A stretch of 64,000 nucleotides of DNA from Streptomyces sp. GKU 895 (GCA_002027195.1 MWJO01000001.1:1-64000), one strand, 5' to 3'. Positions 24,835-34,540 are shown, counted from the stretch's first letter. Notes: generated from the sequence alone by a model not told the origin. Numbers and translations are program-made.

Positions 24835-27146
24835 TCAGCTGGATGTGGGCGTCGTGCGGGGAGAGCGGGTTTCGAGGCGCACGACGATGCCCTTGGAAGT
24901 GGGCTGGTTGCTGATGTCGGCGACGCTGTCCAGCGGCACCAGGACGTTCGTCTCAGGGTAGTAGGCGGCGGCCGAGCCCCGGGCCGTCGGATAGGGGACC
25001 ACTGCGAACCCCTCGGCGCGCCGCTCGGTGCCGTCCCCCCAGACACTGACCAGGTCGACCTGCTCACCTTCGGTGAGACCGAGTCCGCGGACGTCGTCGG
25101 GGTTGACGAGTACGACGTGGCGGCTGCCGTGGATGCCGCGGTAGCGGTCGTTCTGCGTGTACGGGACGGTGTTCCACTGATCGTGCGAGCGAAGGGTCTG
25201 CAGCAGCAGATGGCCCGCGGGCGCGCGCGGCACCACCGGTTCGTTGCAGGTGAACAGGGCTTTGCCGACCGCGGTGCGGAACACGCCTTCGTTCACGGGG
25301 TTGGGCAGCTGGAAGCCGCCCGGGCGCGTGACGCGCGCGTTGAAGTCGTGGAACCCCGGGACGATGCGGGAGATGCGCTCGCGGATCGTGCCGTAGTCCG
25401 CTTCGAACTCGTCCCAGGGGATGTCCGCCCGGCCGTCGAGTGTGCGCCTGGCCAGTCGGCACAGGATCGCGACCTCGCTGAGCAGGACAGGGGAGGCCGG
25501 TTCCAGGCGCCCTTGGGAGGTGTGCACCTGGCTCATGGAGTTCTCCACCGTGACGAACTGTTCACCCGAGGCCTGCAGGTCACGTTCGGTACGGCCGAGA
25601 GTCGGCAGGATCAGTGCCGTGGCACCGCAGACGGTGTGCGACCGGTTCAGCTTGGTGGAGATGTGAGCGGTCAGCCGGCATGTACGCATGGCCTCCTCGG
25701 TGACCGCGCTGTCGGGGGCGGCCCGTACGAAGTTCCCGGCCAGTGCGAGGAACACCTTCACCCGGCCCTCGCGCATCGCTTTGATCGAGTTCACCGAGTC
25801 CAGCCCGTGGGGACGCGGCGGGTCGAAGCCGAACTCCTTCTGGAGCGCGTCGAGGAAGGAGTTGGGCATCTGCTCCCAGATGCCCATGGTGCGGTCGCCC
25901 TGGACGTTGCTGTGTCCACGGACCGGGCAGGCGCCGGTGCCGGCCGCCCGAGATTCCCGCGCAGCATCAGGAAGTTGACGATCTCCCGGATGGTGGGCAC
26001 CCCGTGCTTGTGCTGTGTGATGCCCATCGCCCAGCAGACGATGACGCGTTCGCTGCGCAGGACCTCGTCGCGGACCTGCTCGATCTCCAGCCGGGTCAGT
26101 CCGGTCGCGGCACGTACGTCGTCCCAGTCGACGGTGCGGGCGTGCCGGGCGAACTCTTCGAAGCCGGAGGTGTGGGCGTCGATGAAGTCGTGGTCCAGGA
26201 CGGTTCCCGGGCGGGCGGCCTCGGCCTCGAGCAGCAGGCCGTTGAGGGCCTGGAACAGGGCGAGGTCGCCGCCGGGCTTGATGTGGAGGAAGCGGTCGGC
26301 GATCTGGGTCCCGCAGCCGACGACTCCCCGGGGCTTCTGCGGGTTCTTGAAGCGCCGCAGCCCCGCCTCCGGCAGCGGATTGACCGCGACGATCCGGCCC
26401 CCGTTGCGCTTGGCCGCCTCCAGTGCGGTGAGCTGGCGGGGATGGTTGCTTCCCGGGTTCTGCCCGACCAGGAAGATCAGGTCGGCGTGGTGGAGGTCGT
26501 CCAGACCGACCGTGCCCTTGCCGGTGCCCAGTGTCTCGTTGAGGGCGAATCCGCTGGACTCGTGACACATGTTGCTGCAGTCGGGCAGGTTGTTGGTGCC
26601 GAATGCGCGGGCGAAGAGCTGCAGGACGAAGGCGGCCTCGTTGCTGGCGCGCCCCGAGGTGTAGAAGACGGCCTCGTCGGGGGAGTCGAGCGTGGTGAGT
26701 TCCTTGGCGAGCACGCCCAGGGCGTCGTCCCAGCTGATCGGCTCGTAGTGGTCGGAGTCAGGGCGCTTGATCATCGGCTCGGTGAGCCGCCCTTGCTGGT
26801 TGAGCCACATGTCGGAGCGGCCGGCGAGATCGGAGACGCTGTGCTGCCGGAAGAAGTCCGCGGTGATACGGCGCCTGGTCGCCTCGTCGTTGATGTGTTT
26901 GGCACCGTTCTCGCAGTACTCGTTGCGATGGCGTTGGCCGGGGGCCGGATCCGCCCAGGCACAACCGGGACAGTCGATGCCGCCGACCTGGTTCATGGCC
27001 AGCAGGTCCACGCCCGTCTTGCGCGGGGAGGTCTGTTCCAGGGAGTACTCCAGCGCGTGCACGACCGCCGGGACTCCGGCCGCCCACTTCTTCGGTGGCG
27101 ACACGGAAAGGGGGGTTTCCGTCTCCTCAGCGGGCGGGTTCTGCAT
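24835..27146 (-). pseudogene. FdhF/YdeP-family molybdopterin oxidoreductase, frameshifted
   Basis: About 770 codons from ATG 27146. The N-terminal half has GGIDCPGCAWADP (lone cysteine cluster typical of YdeP-like FdhF proteins), CENGAKHINDEA, YTSGRASNEAAFVLQLFARA, CSNMCHESSGFAL and LVGQNPGSNHPRQLTALEAA, all molybdopterin-binding motifs. At about 25945 the frame breaks in NLGRP; the next expected motif CPVRGHSNVQGDRTMGIWEQ continues one frame over and runs intact to 24835. One missing base in CGGCCGGC explains it. The enzyme would be a cytoplasmic formate-dehydrogenase-like oxidoreductase of unknown substrate. The adjacent SRPBCC gene is 38 bp upstream in the same direction. Confidence 0.85.
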
Positions 27147-27184
27147 GGGGTTCGCCTTTCTCTTGCCGGGTTCCGGTGCGTGGG

Positions 27185-27802
27185 TCAGCCGACGGGCCAG
27201 TGAGCCACGCGGCTGCGGGGCGGTTCCGGGTGGTCGTGCTGCACCCGGCCGTTGCGGATGGTGCTCCGCCAGCCTCCGCCGGCCTGCCCCAGGCCCTCGA
27301 TGAACCCCTTGAAGTTCCGCAGTTCGCGGTGCAGGAGCCGGGCGATCAGCCGCGTGGCGCGCGGTGAACCGGAGAGCGCCTTCGCGGCTCCCCGTGGCCG
27401 CAGCAGTATCCGGACGGTGACGGCCGTACCGCCCCCTTGCGTCGGCCGGAACTCCACTTCGCCCTGGTGCGAGGGGTGCTGCTCCAGGCCGCGCCAGGCC
27501 AGATAGGCATCGGGATCCTGCTCGACGATCTCCACGGCGAAGCGGTGGCGCAGCGGGCCGTAACCGAGCGTCCACACGGTCACGGTCGGCCTGACCTGTT
27601 CGACCCCGCGCACCACGGTCGTGAACCGGGGGAACGTCTTGAACTGCGTCCACTGGTCGTACGCCGTCCGCACCGGCACGCCGACCTCGACCGTCTCCTC
27701 GACGTGCCGCTCTCGCAGCGGCCGACGCCGGGAGTCGCCGTCGCCTGGAGTCGATCGTGCAGGATCCGGATCAGCCGGTTGCAGGTCGTGTTCGCGCGCC
27801 AT
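27185..27802 (-). CDS. SRPBCC-family protein
   Basis: The 205-aa protein has an SRPBCC (polyketide cyclase/START-like) fold: ETVEVGVPVRTAYDQWTQFK, FPRFTTVVRGVEQV, DPDAYLAWRGLEQHP, VTVRILLRPRG. It is preceded by a disordered Asp/Pro/Arg-rich N-terminus (about 35 aa) and followed by a His/Pro tail. The family binds lipids or other hydrophobic ligands. It lies 38 bp upstream of the FdhF-type gene on the same strand, so the two probably share a transcript. Confidence 0.82.
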   Translation of the reverse strand: MAREHDLQPADPDPARSTPGDGDSRRRPLRERHVEETVEVGVPVRTAYDQWTQFKTFPRFTTVVRGVEQVRPTVTVWTLGYGPLRHRFAVEIVEQDPDAYLAWRGLEQHPSHQGEVEFRPTQGGGTAVTVRILLRPRGAAKALSGSPRATRLIARLLHRELRNFKGFIEGLGQAGGGWRSTIRNGRVQHDHPEPPRSRVAHWPVG

Positions 27803-28154
27803 CGTCGCCTCTCCTGCGCTGCGAGGGCCGGGCCGCTCACCTCCGGCGCCTCTCGTGTGTCACGGGCTGTTCTCCCGGTTCCCCGATTGCGGTGTCCGAG
27901 TCGCCCTGACGCGGAATGGTTCAGGCCGATGGCGCACAGCCCGCTGACACCAGCAGGGCCCTTCGAAGATCAGCAGTCGACTTCCAACCGTCACGTCCAC
28001 GCGAGGGCAGCGGCAAGTTCGGCCCATGGCTTGTCGCGGTGCAGTCTTGCGACGGCCTGGGCACGGGCCGCGAGCATCACGGGGAGCGAACTCAAGGCCG
28101 AGGACTGAGGGCACTCTTCTCCGGCGACTCCACGAACGAGTTCCCGCTACGTCG
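27803..28154. other. Intergenic stretch, no gene recognised
   Basis: Only shadow-like frames are present. The left part should hold the promoter for the SRPBCC and oxidoreductase genes. Confidence 0.4.
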
Positions 28155-28793
28155 CTACAGCGAGGCGTCCAACCCCGCACGCCGCAGTGCCCTGGTCATC
28201 GCCGCCAGGTCCGGGGCCCCTCCCTCCAGCGAGGAGACGTGTTCTCCGAGCAGTTCCGGGGTCAGGCGGCGGGCCTCGGCGTGCTCCATGAGGAGTGCGC
28301 GTGCGGGCCTGCCGTAGCCGACGTACTCGTCCAGCAGCCTGTGAGCCTCGTCACGCTCCACGAACCGGCTCATCCCGCAGTCCAGACCGTCGTCCTCGAG
28401 GCCCTCGGGGTAGGGGGCGCGGGCCCAGGCGCCATTGTCGTACCAGTACACGCAGCCCAGCTCGTTGCCCGCGAGACGGTCGCGCAGTTCTTCGTGCGGA
28501 AGCCAGTCAGGGCCGCCCGCCAGCATGTCGACCGGCGGCTCGTGCCACTTGCATTCGCTGGATTCGTCCTCGCCGTACAGTACGTACCGCCCACCGCCCC
28601 AGCGGGAGAACGTCCACCAGGTGCAGCCACTGTCGTCGAGGTGCAGTCCCTCGTCGTCGATCCAGGTACCGGTACGGTGGCGCGCACGCTCGTCCTCGGT
28701 GGTCGCCGCCACGACGGCCACGAGCGCCCATCGCGCCCACAGCACTTCGGGGTCCGGAAGGTCCTCCGGCAGTCCCGGCCTCTGGATCGTCAT
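28155..28793 (-). CDS. Hypothetical protein, 212 aa
   Basis: No family recognised. This soluble acidic protein is rich in Trp, Gly and Asp (DDSGCTWWTFSRWGGGRYVL, ECKWHEPPVDMLAGGPDWLP). It ends in a helical domain (LLMEHAEARRLTPELLGEHV). The composition recalls SMI1/KNR4- or SUKH-type Streptomyces proteins, but I cannot confirm that. ATG 28793 is chosen because the upstream extension is Arg-rich; a GGAAGAG site precedes it. Confidence 0.65.
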   Translation of the reverse strand: MTIQRPGLPEDLPDPEVLWARWALVAVVAATTEDERARHRTGTWIDDEGLHLDDSGCTWWTFSRWGGGRYVLYGEDESSECKWHEPPVDMLAGGPDWLPHEELRDRLAGNELGCVYWYDNGAWARAPYPEGLEDDGLDCGMSRFVERDEAHRLLDEYVGYGRPARALLMEHAEARRLTPELLGEHVSSLEGGAPDLAAMTRALRRAGLDASL

Positions 28794-29043
28794 CCGCTCT
28801 TCCCTTCGTCGATCATGAGGGACCGTACCGTGCGGCACGGACAGGGCGGCGCGGCTGGGGCACGTACCCGCACTTCCTGGGCGGCGGGAACGATCGCGTG
28901 GACGGCTGCCGCCAAGTCGGTCGCGGTAGCGGAGGCCGCCGGGAGACGGCCATGCGGAACGCGTCGTGGGGTCGTTCCCGGCGAAGTGACCGCACGGCCG
29001 GCCGGAAGGCCGGCTCTCGCCCGCCCCCGGCCTGGCCCTCTTG

Positions 29044-29910
29044 TCAGCCGAGTTCCGGTTCCACCGGCAGCCATAGTTCGGCGTCGGCCTCGTTTGTCCC
29101 GGGCGACAGGCGGGTGCGCAGGATCTCGGGTCCGGTGCGACTGCGGTACGGGTTCGACGGGAACCACTCGGTGAAGACGTCCCGCCACAGCTCCTGAATC
29201 GCCTGCGGCGCCGGCCCAGAGGCGGTGAAAACCGCCCAGGTGCCGGCCGGCACGGCCAAGGCGGTGGCGCCCTCCGGGGCAGCCGCGGAGGTGATCACCG
29301 CGTGGTAGTAGTCGAGCTCGGTGCCCTCGGCACGGCTGGGGTCAAGATTGTCGCAGACGGCGACGACCCCTTCCGGCTCCTGGTCCGACAACCGCTTCAG
29401 ACGCTCCACTATCTGCGGGTCGATGCCGCGCACGAAGTCGATGATCGCCTGGTTCGGCCCCGCATGCACCAGCGGTACACGCTTCTTGAGGCCCACGACG
29501 CTGAAGTCCGCCTTGTCCACAACGCGATATCGCATGCTGCTGCTCCCTTCGACGATGAGACGGAAGGCCATCCGGGGCTGAGAGCTGAGCGCCGCGCCCG
29601 TACGTCGGGCCTCGTTCGGGCCGACGCCGTGCATGGCCCGGAACGCCCGAGCGAACGCTTCGCCGGAGCCGTAGCCGTAGCGCACCGCGATCTCCAGCAG
29701 CGTTGCCCGACTCGCGAGCACATCGGCTCCCGCGAGGGTCAGCCGACGGCGCCGGATGTATTCCGACAGCGGCATGCCCGCGAGCGCCGAGAACATCCGA
29801 CGCAGGTGGTACTCCGAGGTCGCCGCGACGCGGGCGAGTGCGGCCACCTCGATGTCCTGGTCGAGATGGCACTCGATGTGCTCCATCGCCTGGTTGAGCC
29901 GCTCCAGCAC
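29044..29910 (-). CDS. AraC-family regulator with GyrI-like effector domain
   Basis: Residues 1-105 carry two AraC helix-turn-helices (DIEVAALARVAATSEYHLRR, FSALAGMPLSEYIRRRRLTL, LEIAVRYGYGSGEAFARAFR). Residues 125-288 form a GyrI-like/effector-binding domain (RYRVVDKADFSVVGLKKRVP, DYYHAVITS, VPAGTWAVFTASGPAPQAIQ, WFPSNPYRSRTGPEIL). Proteins of this SoxS/Rob-GyrI design respond to small amphipathic molecules. The target gene is not evident. An inverted repeat with 8-bp arms lies 50 bp upstream of the start. Confidence 0.88.
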   Translation of the reverse strand: MLERLNQAMEHIECHLDQDIEVAALARVAATSEYHLRRMFSALAGMPLSEYIRRRRLTLAGADVLASRATLLEIAVRYGYGSGEAFARAFRAMHGVGPNEARRTGAALSSQPRMAFRLIVEGSSSMRYRVVDKADFSVVGLKKRVPLVHAGPNQAIIDFVRGIDPQIVERLKRLSDQEPEGVVAVCDNLDPSRAEGTELDYYHAVITSAAAPEGATALAVPAGTWAVFTASGPAPQAIQELWRDVFTEWFPSNPYRSRTGPEILRTRLSPGTNEADAELWLPVEPELG

Positions 29911-29959
29911 GCCCGTCTTCCTTCCTCTTGACGACCACCACGCTAGGCAGGCCTCCCCA

Positions 29960-29997
29960 CACCCGACCCGACATCCTGTGCCCGATCAAGTCGGGTG
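29960..29997. promoter_or_regulatory. Inverted repeat upstream of the AraC/GyrI gene
   Basis: Arms CACCCGAC and GTCGGGTG are perfect and separated by 22 bp; the left arm is followed by a direct CCGAC repeat. It is a possible operator or promoter-proximal hairpin. Confidence 0.35.
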
Positions 29998-30211
29998 CGC
30001 AGGAACGCCAGGACGGCGGGGCGGGCGCGCCCGTGGCCGCTGGGACGCATCCGTCGGCAGCGGACAGCACACCATCCCCTCACTGCCCGGGACTTTCGTG
30101 CACCGATGCGCGCACGGAAGTCCGGGGCGCGAGGAGCAACCTGACGGACCACCATGAGGTCTCCCTCCGTGAGCGCCGCGAACAGGCGGCTGACTGCCGG
30201 AAGGTGCCCGT

Positions 30212-30469
30212 GTGAGAAGTGAACCCGATCTCCATCTGATGGTTCCCGACCACTTCGACGATTCCGACGCCGATTCCCAAGTACACCCCGTGGCACGGAA
30301 GATGTTCTTCGGCTCGCGGATGGCCGACCCCTTCGCCGAAGCCGCCGAATGGATCACGGCGCACGACGTCCGCGTCCTCGACACGGCTTGGGAGAACGCC
30401 CCCGCCGGCGAGGAGTTCTCCTGTGTGCTGAGCGTGTACTTCGTTTTCGAGGACGACCAAGAGGACTGA
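30212..30469 (+). CDS. Hypothetical protein, 85 aa
   Basis: This is a small acidic soluble protein (MRSEPDLHLMVPDHFDDSDA, then FGSRMADPFAEAAEWITAHD, ending VYFVFEDDQED). Natural composition, good codon use and an ATG-or-GTG-proximal start support a real gene, but I recognise no family. Length and acidity would fit an immunity-type or DUF protein; no partner toxin is visible. Confidence 0.55.
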   Translation: MRSEPDLHLMVPDHFDDSDADSQVHPVARKMFFGSRMADPFAEAAEWITAHDVRVLDTAWENAPAGEEFSCVLSVYFVFEDDQED

Positions 30470-30755
30470 GCGGCAGGGCCGTCGAGCGGTCATGCACTGG
30501 TCGCACCCGCAGGGCACTCTGCAGGGTGCCGCCGCGCTGGAGCGGGGCCGACGGGGGAGAGGGAGGCCTCAGTGAGACGGCTGCGCCGCGTGGGTTGACC
30601 GTGGTGACCGGCGTCGCTAACTTCGTGGAGTCTGCCACTTGGACAACGTTCATGATATCGAACGGCGTTGGCGCCCGGTCGGTCGCTGCACGGTCCTGCG
30701 TGATGATCGACACCATGTACCGCTGAAACAACCCGAGCGTGCTCATTCATAGGAG

Positions 30756-30769
30756 TGGGAGCGCTCCCA
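30756..30769. promoter_or_regulatory. Perfect CebR-box sequence upstream of the GH30 gene
   Basis: TGGGAGCGCTCCCA is identical to the published consensus for CebR, the LacI-family cellobiose/cellotriose-responsive repressor of Streptomyces. It lies 71 bp upstream of the GH30 start codon. It predicts repression that is relieved by cello-oligosaccharides. The cebR gene itself is not in the window. The preceding sequence (30470-30755) holds no gene I can support. Confidence 0.8.
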
Positions 30770-30840
30770 TGCGGTGCGGCCTGTTGGGGGGCGCAGCCGA
30801 GAAGGTGCCGGAGTGCGCGCTGCAGTCACGAGGAGGAGAC

Positions 30841-32147
30841 ATGGCGCAGAGTCGGAAGGAGCCCGTCGAAGGGCGAAGGCCAGCGAGCCGGAGGGCCGTC
30901 GTGGCGTCGATGGGCGCCCTGCCCCTCCTCGCCGCCACGGCGCCGTTCGCGAGGGCCTCCGACGCCGGGTCCGCGACAGCCGCCGCCGCAGCGGTCATCG
31001 ACCCGTCGGCGACGCGGCAGACGATCCGGGGCTTCGGCGGTATGGCTCACGCCGCGTGGATCGGCGACCTCACCGCGGCTCAGCGGGACATGGCATTCGG
31101 GACTGGTGACGGGCAGTTGGGATTCACCCTGTTACGGATCCCGGTGCCCGAGGACCGGGCGGCCTGGAGCCCCGACCTGGCGACGGCGAAGCGCGCGGTG
31201 CAACTCGGGGCCGCCGTCATCGCGTCACCTTGGAACCCGCCCGCCTCCATGGTGGAGACCTTCGTCCGCGGCACGCAGACCGACGCACGTCGTCTCAGGT
31301 ACAGCATGTACGGCGCATACGCCCAGCACCTGAACGACTTCAACACCTACCTCCGCAACAACGGAGTGAATCTGTACGGCATTTCGGTGCAGAACGAGCC
31401 CGATTACGCCCATGACTGGACGTGGTGGACCCCGGCCGAGATGGTCCGGTTCCTCAGGGAGAACGCCGGCACGATCGGCACCAGGGTCATCGCGCCGGAG
31501 TCCTTCCAGTACCTGAAGAACATGTCGGACCCGATCCTCAACGATCCCGTGGCGCTCGCCAACGTGGACGTGATCGGAGCCCACCTGTACGGCACGTCGT
31601 TCGGCAACTTCCCCTACCCCTTCTTCAAGCAGAAGGGCGCGGGCAAAGAGCTCTGGATGACGGAGGTGTACTACCCCAACAGCTCGGATTCGGCGGATCT
31701 TTGGCCGCAGGCTCTCGATGTGGGGGAGCACATCCACCGGGCCATGGTGGACGCCGAGTTCCAGGCCTACATCTGGTGGTACATCCGGCGCAGCTACGGC
31801 CCCATGCGCGAGGACGGCAGGATGAGCAAGCGCGGCGCCGCCATGGCCCACTTCGCCCGGTTCGTGCGGCCGGGGTATGTGCGGATCAGCGCGACGGCGA
31901 ACCCCGCGGCGAACGTCTACGTCTCCGCGTATCGGGGCGGTGGCTCCACGGTCGTCGTCGCGGTGAACAAAGGGACGGCCGCGGTCAGCCAGCAGTTCAC
32001 CATCGTGAACGGCGCCGGTTCGAGTGTCGCTTCCTGGCTGACGACGCGAGCAGGAATGTGGCGTCCCAGGGCACGGCCGGCGCGTCGAACGGCTCCTTCA
32101 CCGGCGCGCTGCCCGCTCAGAGCATGGTGACGTTTGTGATCCGTTGA
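30841..32147 (+). CDS. Secreted GH30 glucuronoxylanase-like enzyme
   Basis: ATG 30841 follows an AGGAGGAG site. The N-terminus has a twin-arginine motif (PASRRAVVASMGALPLLAAT) for Tat export. The GH30 barrel (about 50-360) has IRGFGGMAHAAWIGDL, acid/base Glu186 in ISVQNEPDY and nucleophile Glu275 in LWMTEVYYPN. A beta-sandwich follows. The XynC-like pattern suggests subfamily 8 (endo-xylanase on glucuronoxylan). Near 32045 the frame breaks after SVASWL; the natural ending (ASQGTAGASNGSFTGALPAQ, then SMVTFVIR) is one frame over and stops at 32147. As sequenced, the first frame stops at 32130. Only the last 35 residues are affected. Confidence 0.88.
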
Positions 32148-32310
32148 ACCTGGCACTCCGGTGGATCCCCGAAATCCGATGCTGACCGGACGCCGGGCAT
32201 GTGCGTCCGGTCGAGCAGCCTGCCCTCGTAGAACCACGTCCGCGGCCCCGTCGCGGGTGCCTGTAGGGCCCTTGCGAGCCGATACGCCGCGATGCCCGGA
32301 CGGCCTTCCG

Positions 32311-32874
32311 CTATTGCTGCGCGATGGCTTTGACCCAGTGGTCGACCGTAAGGACATCTGCCCACTGCGGGAACAGTTTTTCGGTGAGCATCCGGTGCAC
32401 CTCGGGGTCGGTGTCCAGGCAGGCATCCGCCAGGACGGTGAGGCCGAAGTCCAGGTCAATGGCGTGCCACAGAGTGGACAGCACCACAGCGCTGGTGGCG
32501 ATGCCCGTGAGGACAAGGCTGTCGATACCGCGAGCCCTGAGCACCAAGTCGAGGTCGCTGCCCGAGAACGCGCTGCCTCGCCGCTTGGTGATCACGACGT
32601 CGCCCTGCTGGGGCGCGACGTCGTCATGGATCTCCGTGCCAGGGGCCCCCTCGGTGAACAGGCCGGCCCGCACGGCGTTCGTCATCACCTTGTTGCGGGG
32701 GCTGACTTCTGGATCGCCCGGACGTAATTCGAGCACCACGTAGATCACGGTGATACCTGCGGCCCGGGCCCCGTCGATCGCCCTTCGCAAGCGCGGCAGA
32801 TATCCGGAACCGTCATCGGCGATGGCCACGACGTCCCGTTGGACGTCCATCACCAGAAGTGCGCTGTTTGCCAC
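32311..32874 (-). CDS. Isochorismatase-family protein lacking the catalytic Cys
   Basis: The 187-aa protein has the isochorismatase fold: ALLVMDVQRDVVAI (catalytic Asp), VITKRRGSAFSGSDLDLVLR (catalytic Lys) and LVLTGIATSAVVLSTLWHA. In cysteine hydrolases the last motif carries the nucleophilic Cys (V-C-V); here the position is Ala-Val-Val, so classical amidohydrolase chemistry is unlikely. GTG 32874 with GGAGAAGGG upstream is chosen over the longer frame. It might be a pseudo-enzyme or an isochorismatase-type hydrolase that does not need Cys. Confidence 0.85.
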   Translation of the reverse strand: MANSALLVMDVQRDVVAIADDGSGYLPRLRRAIDGARAAGITVIYVVLELRPGDPEVSPRNKVMTNAVRAGLFTEGAPGTEIHDDVAPQQGDVVITKRRGSAFSGSDLDLVLRARGIDSLVLTGIATSAVVLSTLWHAIDLDFGLTVLADACLDTDPEVHRMLTEKLFPQWADVLTVDHWVKAIAQQ

Positions 32875-33163
32875 GCTTGCCGTCCCTTCTCCATTGGGAC
32901 AAGTCTGGTGGATCAACCGAACTGGGGTGGAGGTTTCAGAGATCTTCACAGCGCCACGCGTCAGTGCCCGCACGACCGGTGCCAGTTCTCATCGACATTT
33001 TCGTGCCCGGCGATCACCACGTGCTGCCCGGACTCGGTGACAGACGGTGTCGCACGTCAGTCACGAAGTGGATGCAAGGCTCGGCTGTGAGGCGCGCCGC
33101 CCGTTGCTCGTCTGCCGAGGCGGGGCGACGTCAACAGCCGGATCCCCGGTACTACAGAACAAC

Positions 33164-33201
33164 GGGGCAAGGGGGGGGCAAGGGGGCAAAGGGGCAACGG
33201 G
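33164..33201 (+). repeat. G-tract array (G-quadruplex-prone), GGGGCAA-like repeats
   Basis: Five G-tracts of 4, 8, 5, 4 and 3 are separated by short CAA, CAA, CAAA and CAAC spacers. It lies in the gene-free stretch 32875-33278, about 80 bp beyond the 3' end of the Sua5/YwlC gene. The rest of that stretch shows nothing recognisable. Confidence 0.7.
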
Positions 33202-33278
33202 ATGACCGTGCAGCCCGGGCCACAGCCCGCGTCGCGGACGTCACCGCCGATGCCCCGTCGCCACTGCAGATCTGCCCG

Positions 33279-34262
33279 TCACTGCCTGGCATCGGGGGAA
33301 GGCCTTGGGCCGGCGGCGCGGCGGAGCCGGTTGGCGATCGCCAGCCCCAGGCCGTCCTCCGGCGGCAAGGACGCGATGATCAGATCGCACCCTTGCTGAT
33401 CGAGGTCGCGCAGGAACCCGTACAACCCGCGCGCGTAGGCGGCCATCGATTCAGGGAGGGCCACAACGGAGTGCGCCTTCACCGGAGCGTCGGCGAAGGG
33501 GGCAGGGAGCAGGACGCCGACCTGGTGCCCGTGCTCCTGCGCGCTCTGCGCTTCAGCGATGACCTTCTCGGGCTCGACGAGGATGACCCGCGCCCGTGGG
33601 GCGTAGTGCGACGGATGCTGGCCCGGCACCCGGACGCTGCTCGTCGTGGGGACCGCCAGCGGGTGGCCCAGCACCGCTTCGAGGTCCTCGCGTGACACCC
33701 CGCCGGGCCGCAGGATGCTCGGGGTCTCGCCCGTGACGTCGACGATGGTCGATTCGACACCGACCTCGCAGGGGCCGCCGTCCAGCACGAAGTCGACGGC
33801 ATCCCCGAGCTCGGCACGGACATGGTCCGACGTGGTTGGGCTGACGGATCCGAAGCGGTTGGCGGACGGGGCTGTCACACCGCCGCCGAAGGCCGACAGC
33901 AGCGCGAGTGTGACGGGTGGCGGCACGCGCACGGCCACCGTCTCCAGGCCACCGGTGGCTTCGAGGGGTACCCGGCGGCCGCGCCGCAGGACCAACGTCA
34001 GGGGCCCGGGCCAGAAGCGCTCGGCCAGCAGGCGTGCGGTCGCCGGCACCTCCTCGACCCATTCGGCCAGCTGCTCCGCACTGCCGATGTGGACGATGAG
34101 CGGGTGGGACGGCGGCCGCCCCTTGACGTGGAAGATACGCGCGACGGCGGCGGGATCCTCGGCGTTGGCGCCCAAGCCGTAGACGGTCTCGGTCGGGATG
34201 GCCACAAGGCCCCCGTCGCGCAGCACACCGGCCGCCGTTTCGATGTCATTGGTTCTTGCCAT
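33279..34262 (-). CDS. L-threonylcarbamoyladenylate synthase (Sua5/YwlC type)
   Basis: The 327-aa protein combines a YrdC domain (LVAIPTETVYGLGANAEDPA, IFHVKGRPPSHPLIVHI, ERFWPGPLTLVLRR, VTAPSANRFGSVSPT) with a C-terminal Sua5 domain (GQHPSHYAPRARVILVEPEK). It makes threonylcarbamoyl-AMP from Thr, bicarbonate and ATP for the t6A37 modification of tRNA. The usual Streptomyces housekeeping copy sits near prfA/rho, which are not here, so this two-domain version may be an additional copy. ATG 34262 starts the conserved domain. Confidence 0.9.
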   Translation of the reverse strand: MARTNDIETAAGVLRDGGLVAIPTETVYGLGANAEDPAAVARIFHVKGRPPSHPLIVHIGSAEQLAEWVEEVPATARLLAERFWPGPLTLVLRRGRRVPLEATGGLETVAVRVPPPVTLALLSAFGGGVTAPSANRFGSVSPTTSDHVRAELGDAVDFVLDGGPCEVGVESTIVDVTGETPSILRPGGVSREDLEAVLGHPLAVPTTSSVRVPGQHPSHYAPRARVILVEPEKVIAEAQSAQEHGHQVGVLLPAPFADAPVKAHSVVALPESMAAYARGLYGFLRDLDQQGCDLIIASLPPEDGLGLAIANRLRRAAGPRPSPDARQ

Positions 34263-34540
34263 CACCCGCGCAATCCTCTCACTGATCCCGCTCGCCGTTT
34301 TCCGTGGTCCGAGCCCCATCGGCGCATGACATCGAGCCGGCTCGGGCCTCACCTCCCGCGCACCATCCACGACGATGTCGTGTGCGATACGAGAGGGCCG
34401 AAGTGAACCGGCGGTCCCACCTGGACCGCCCGCCGCGCATGGGCGAAGAAAGCTGATGGGTTCCCCGTTGTGTGTTTCGGCTACTGAGGGGCATTCGCAC
34501 GGCACACGAGCGACGAACCCAAACCGAAGGAGCCATCACC

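Noticed and set aside
24451..24835. Extending the YihY/BrkB gene upstream of GTG 24451
   Set aside because: Homologous-looking residues continue upstream, but there is no ATG, GTG or TTG before a stop, so the extension cannot be placed.
30648..30663. GTTC-N8-GAAC dyad upstream of the CebR box
   Set aside because: Only four bases per arm match; too weak to list.
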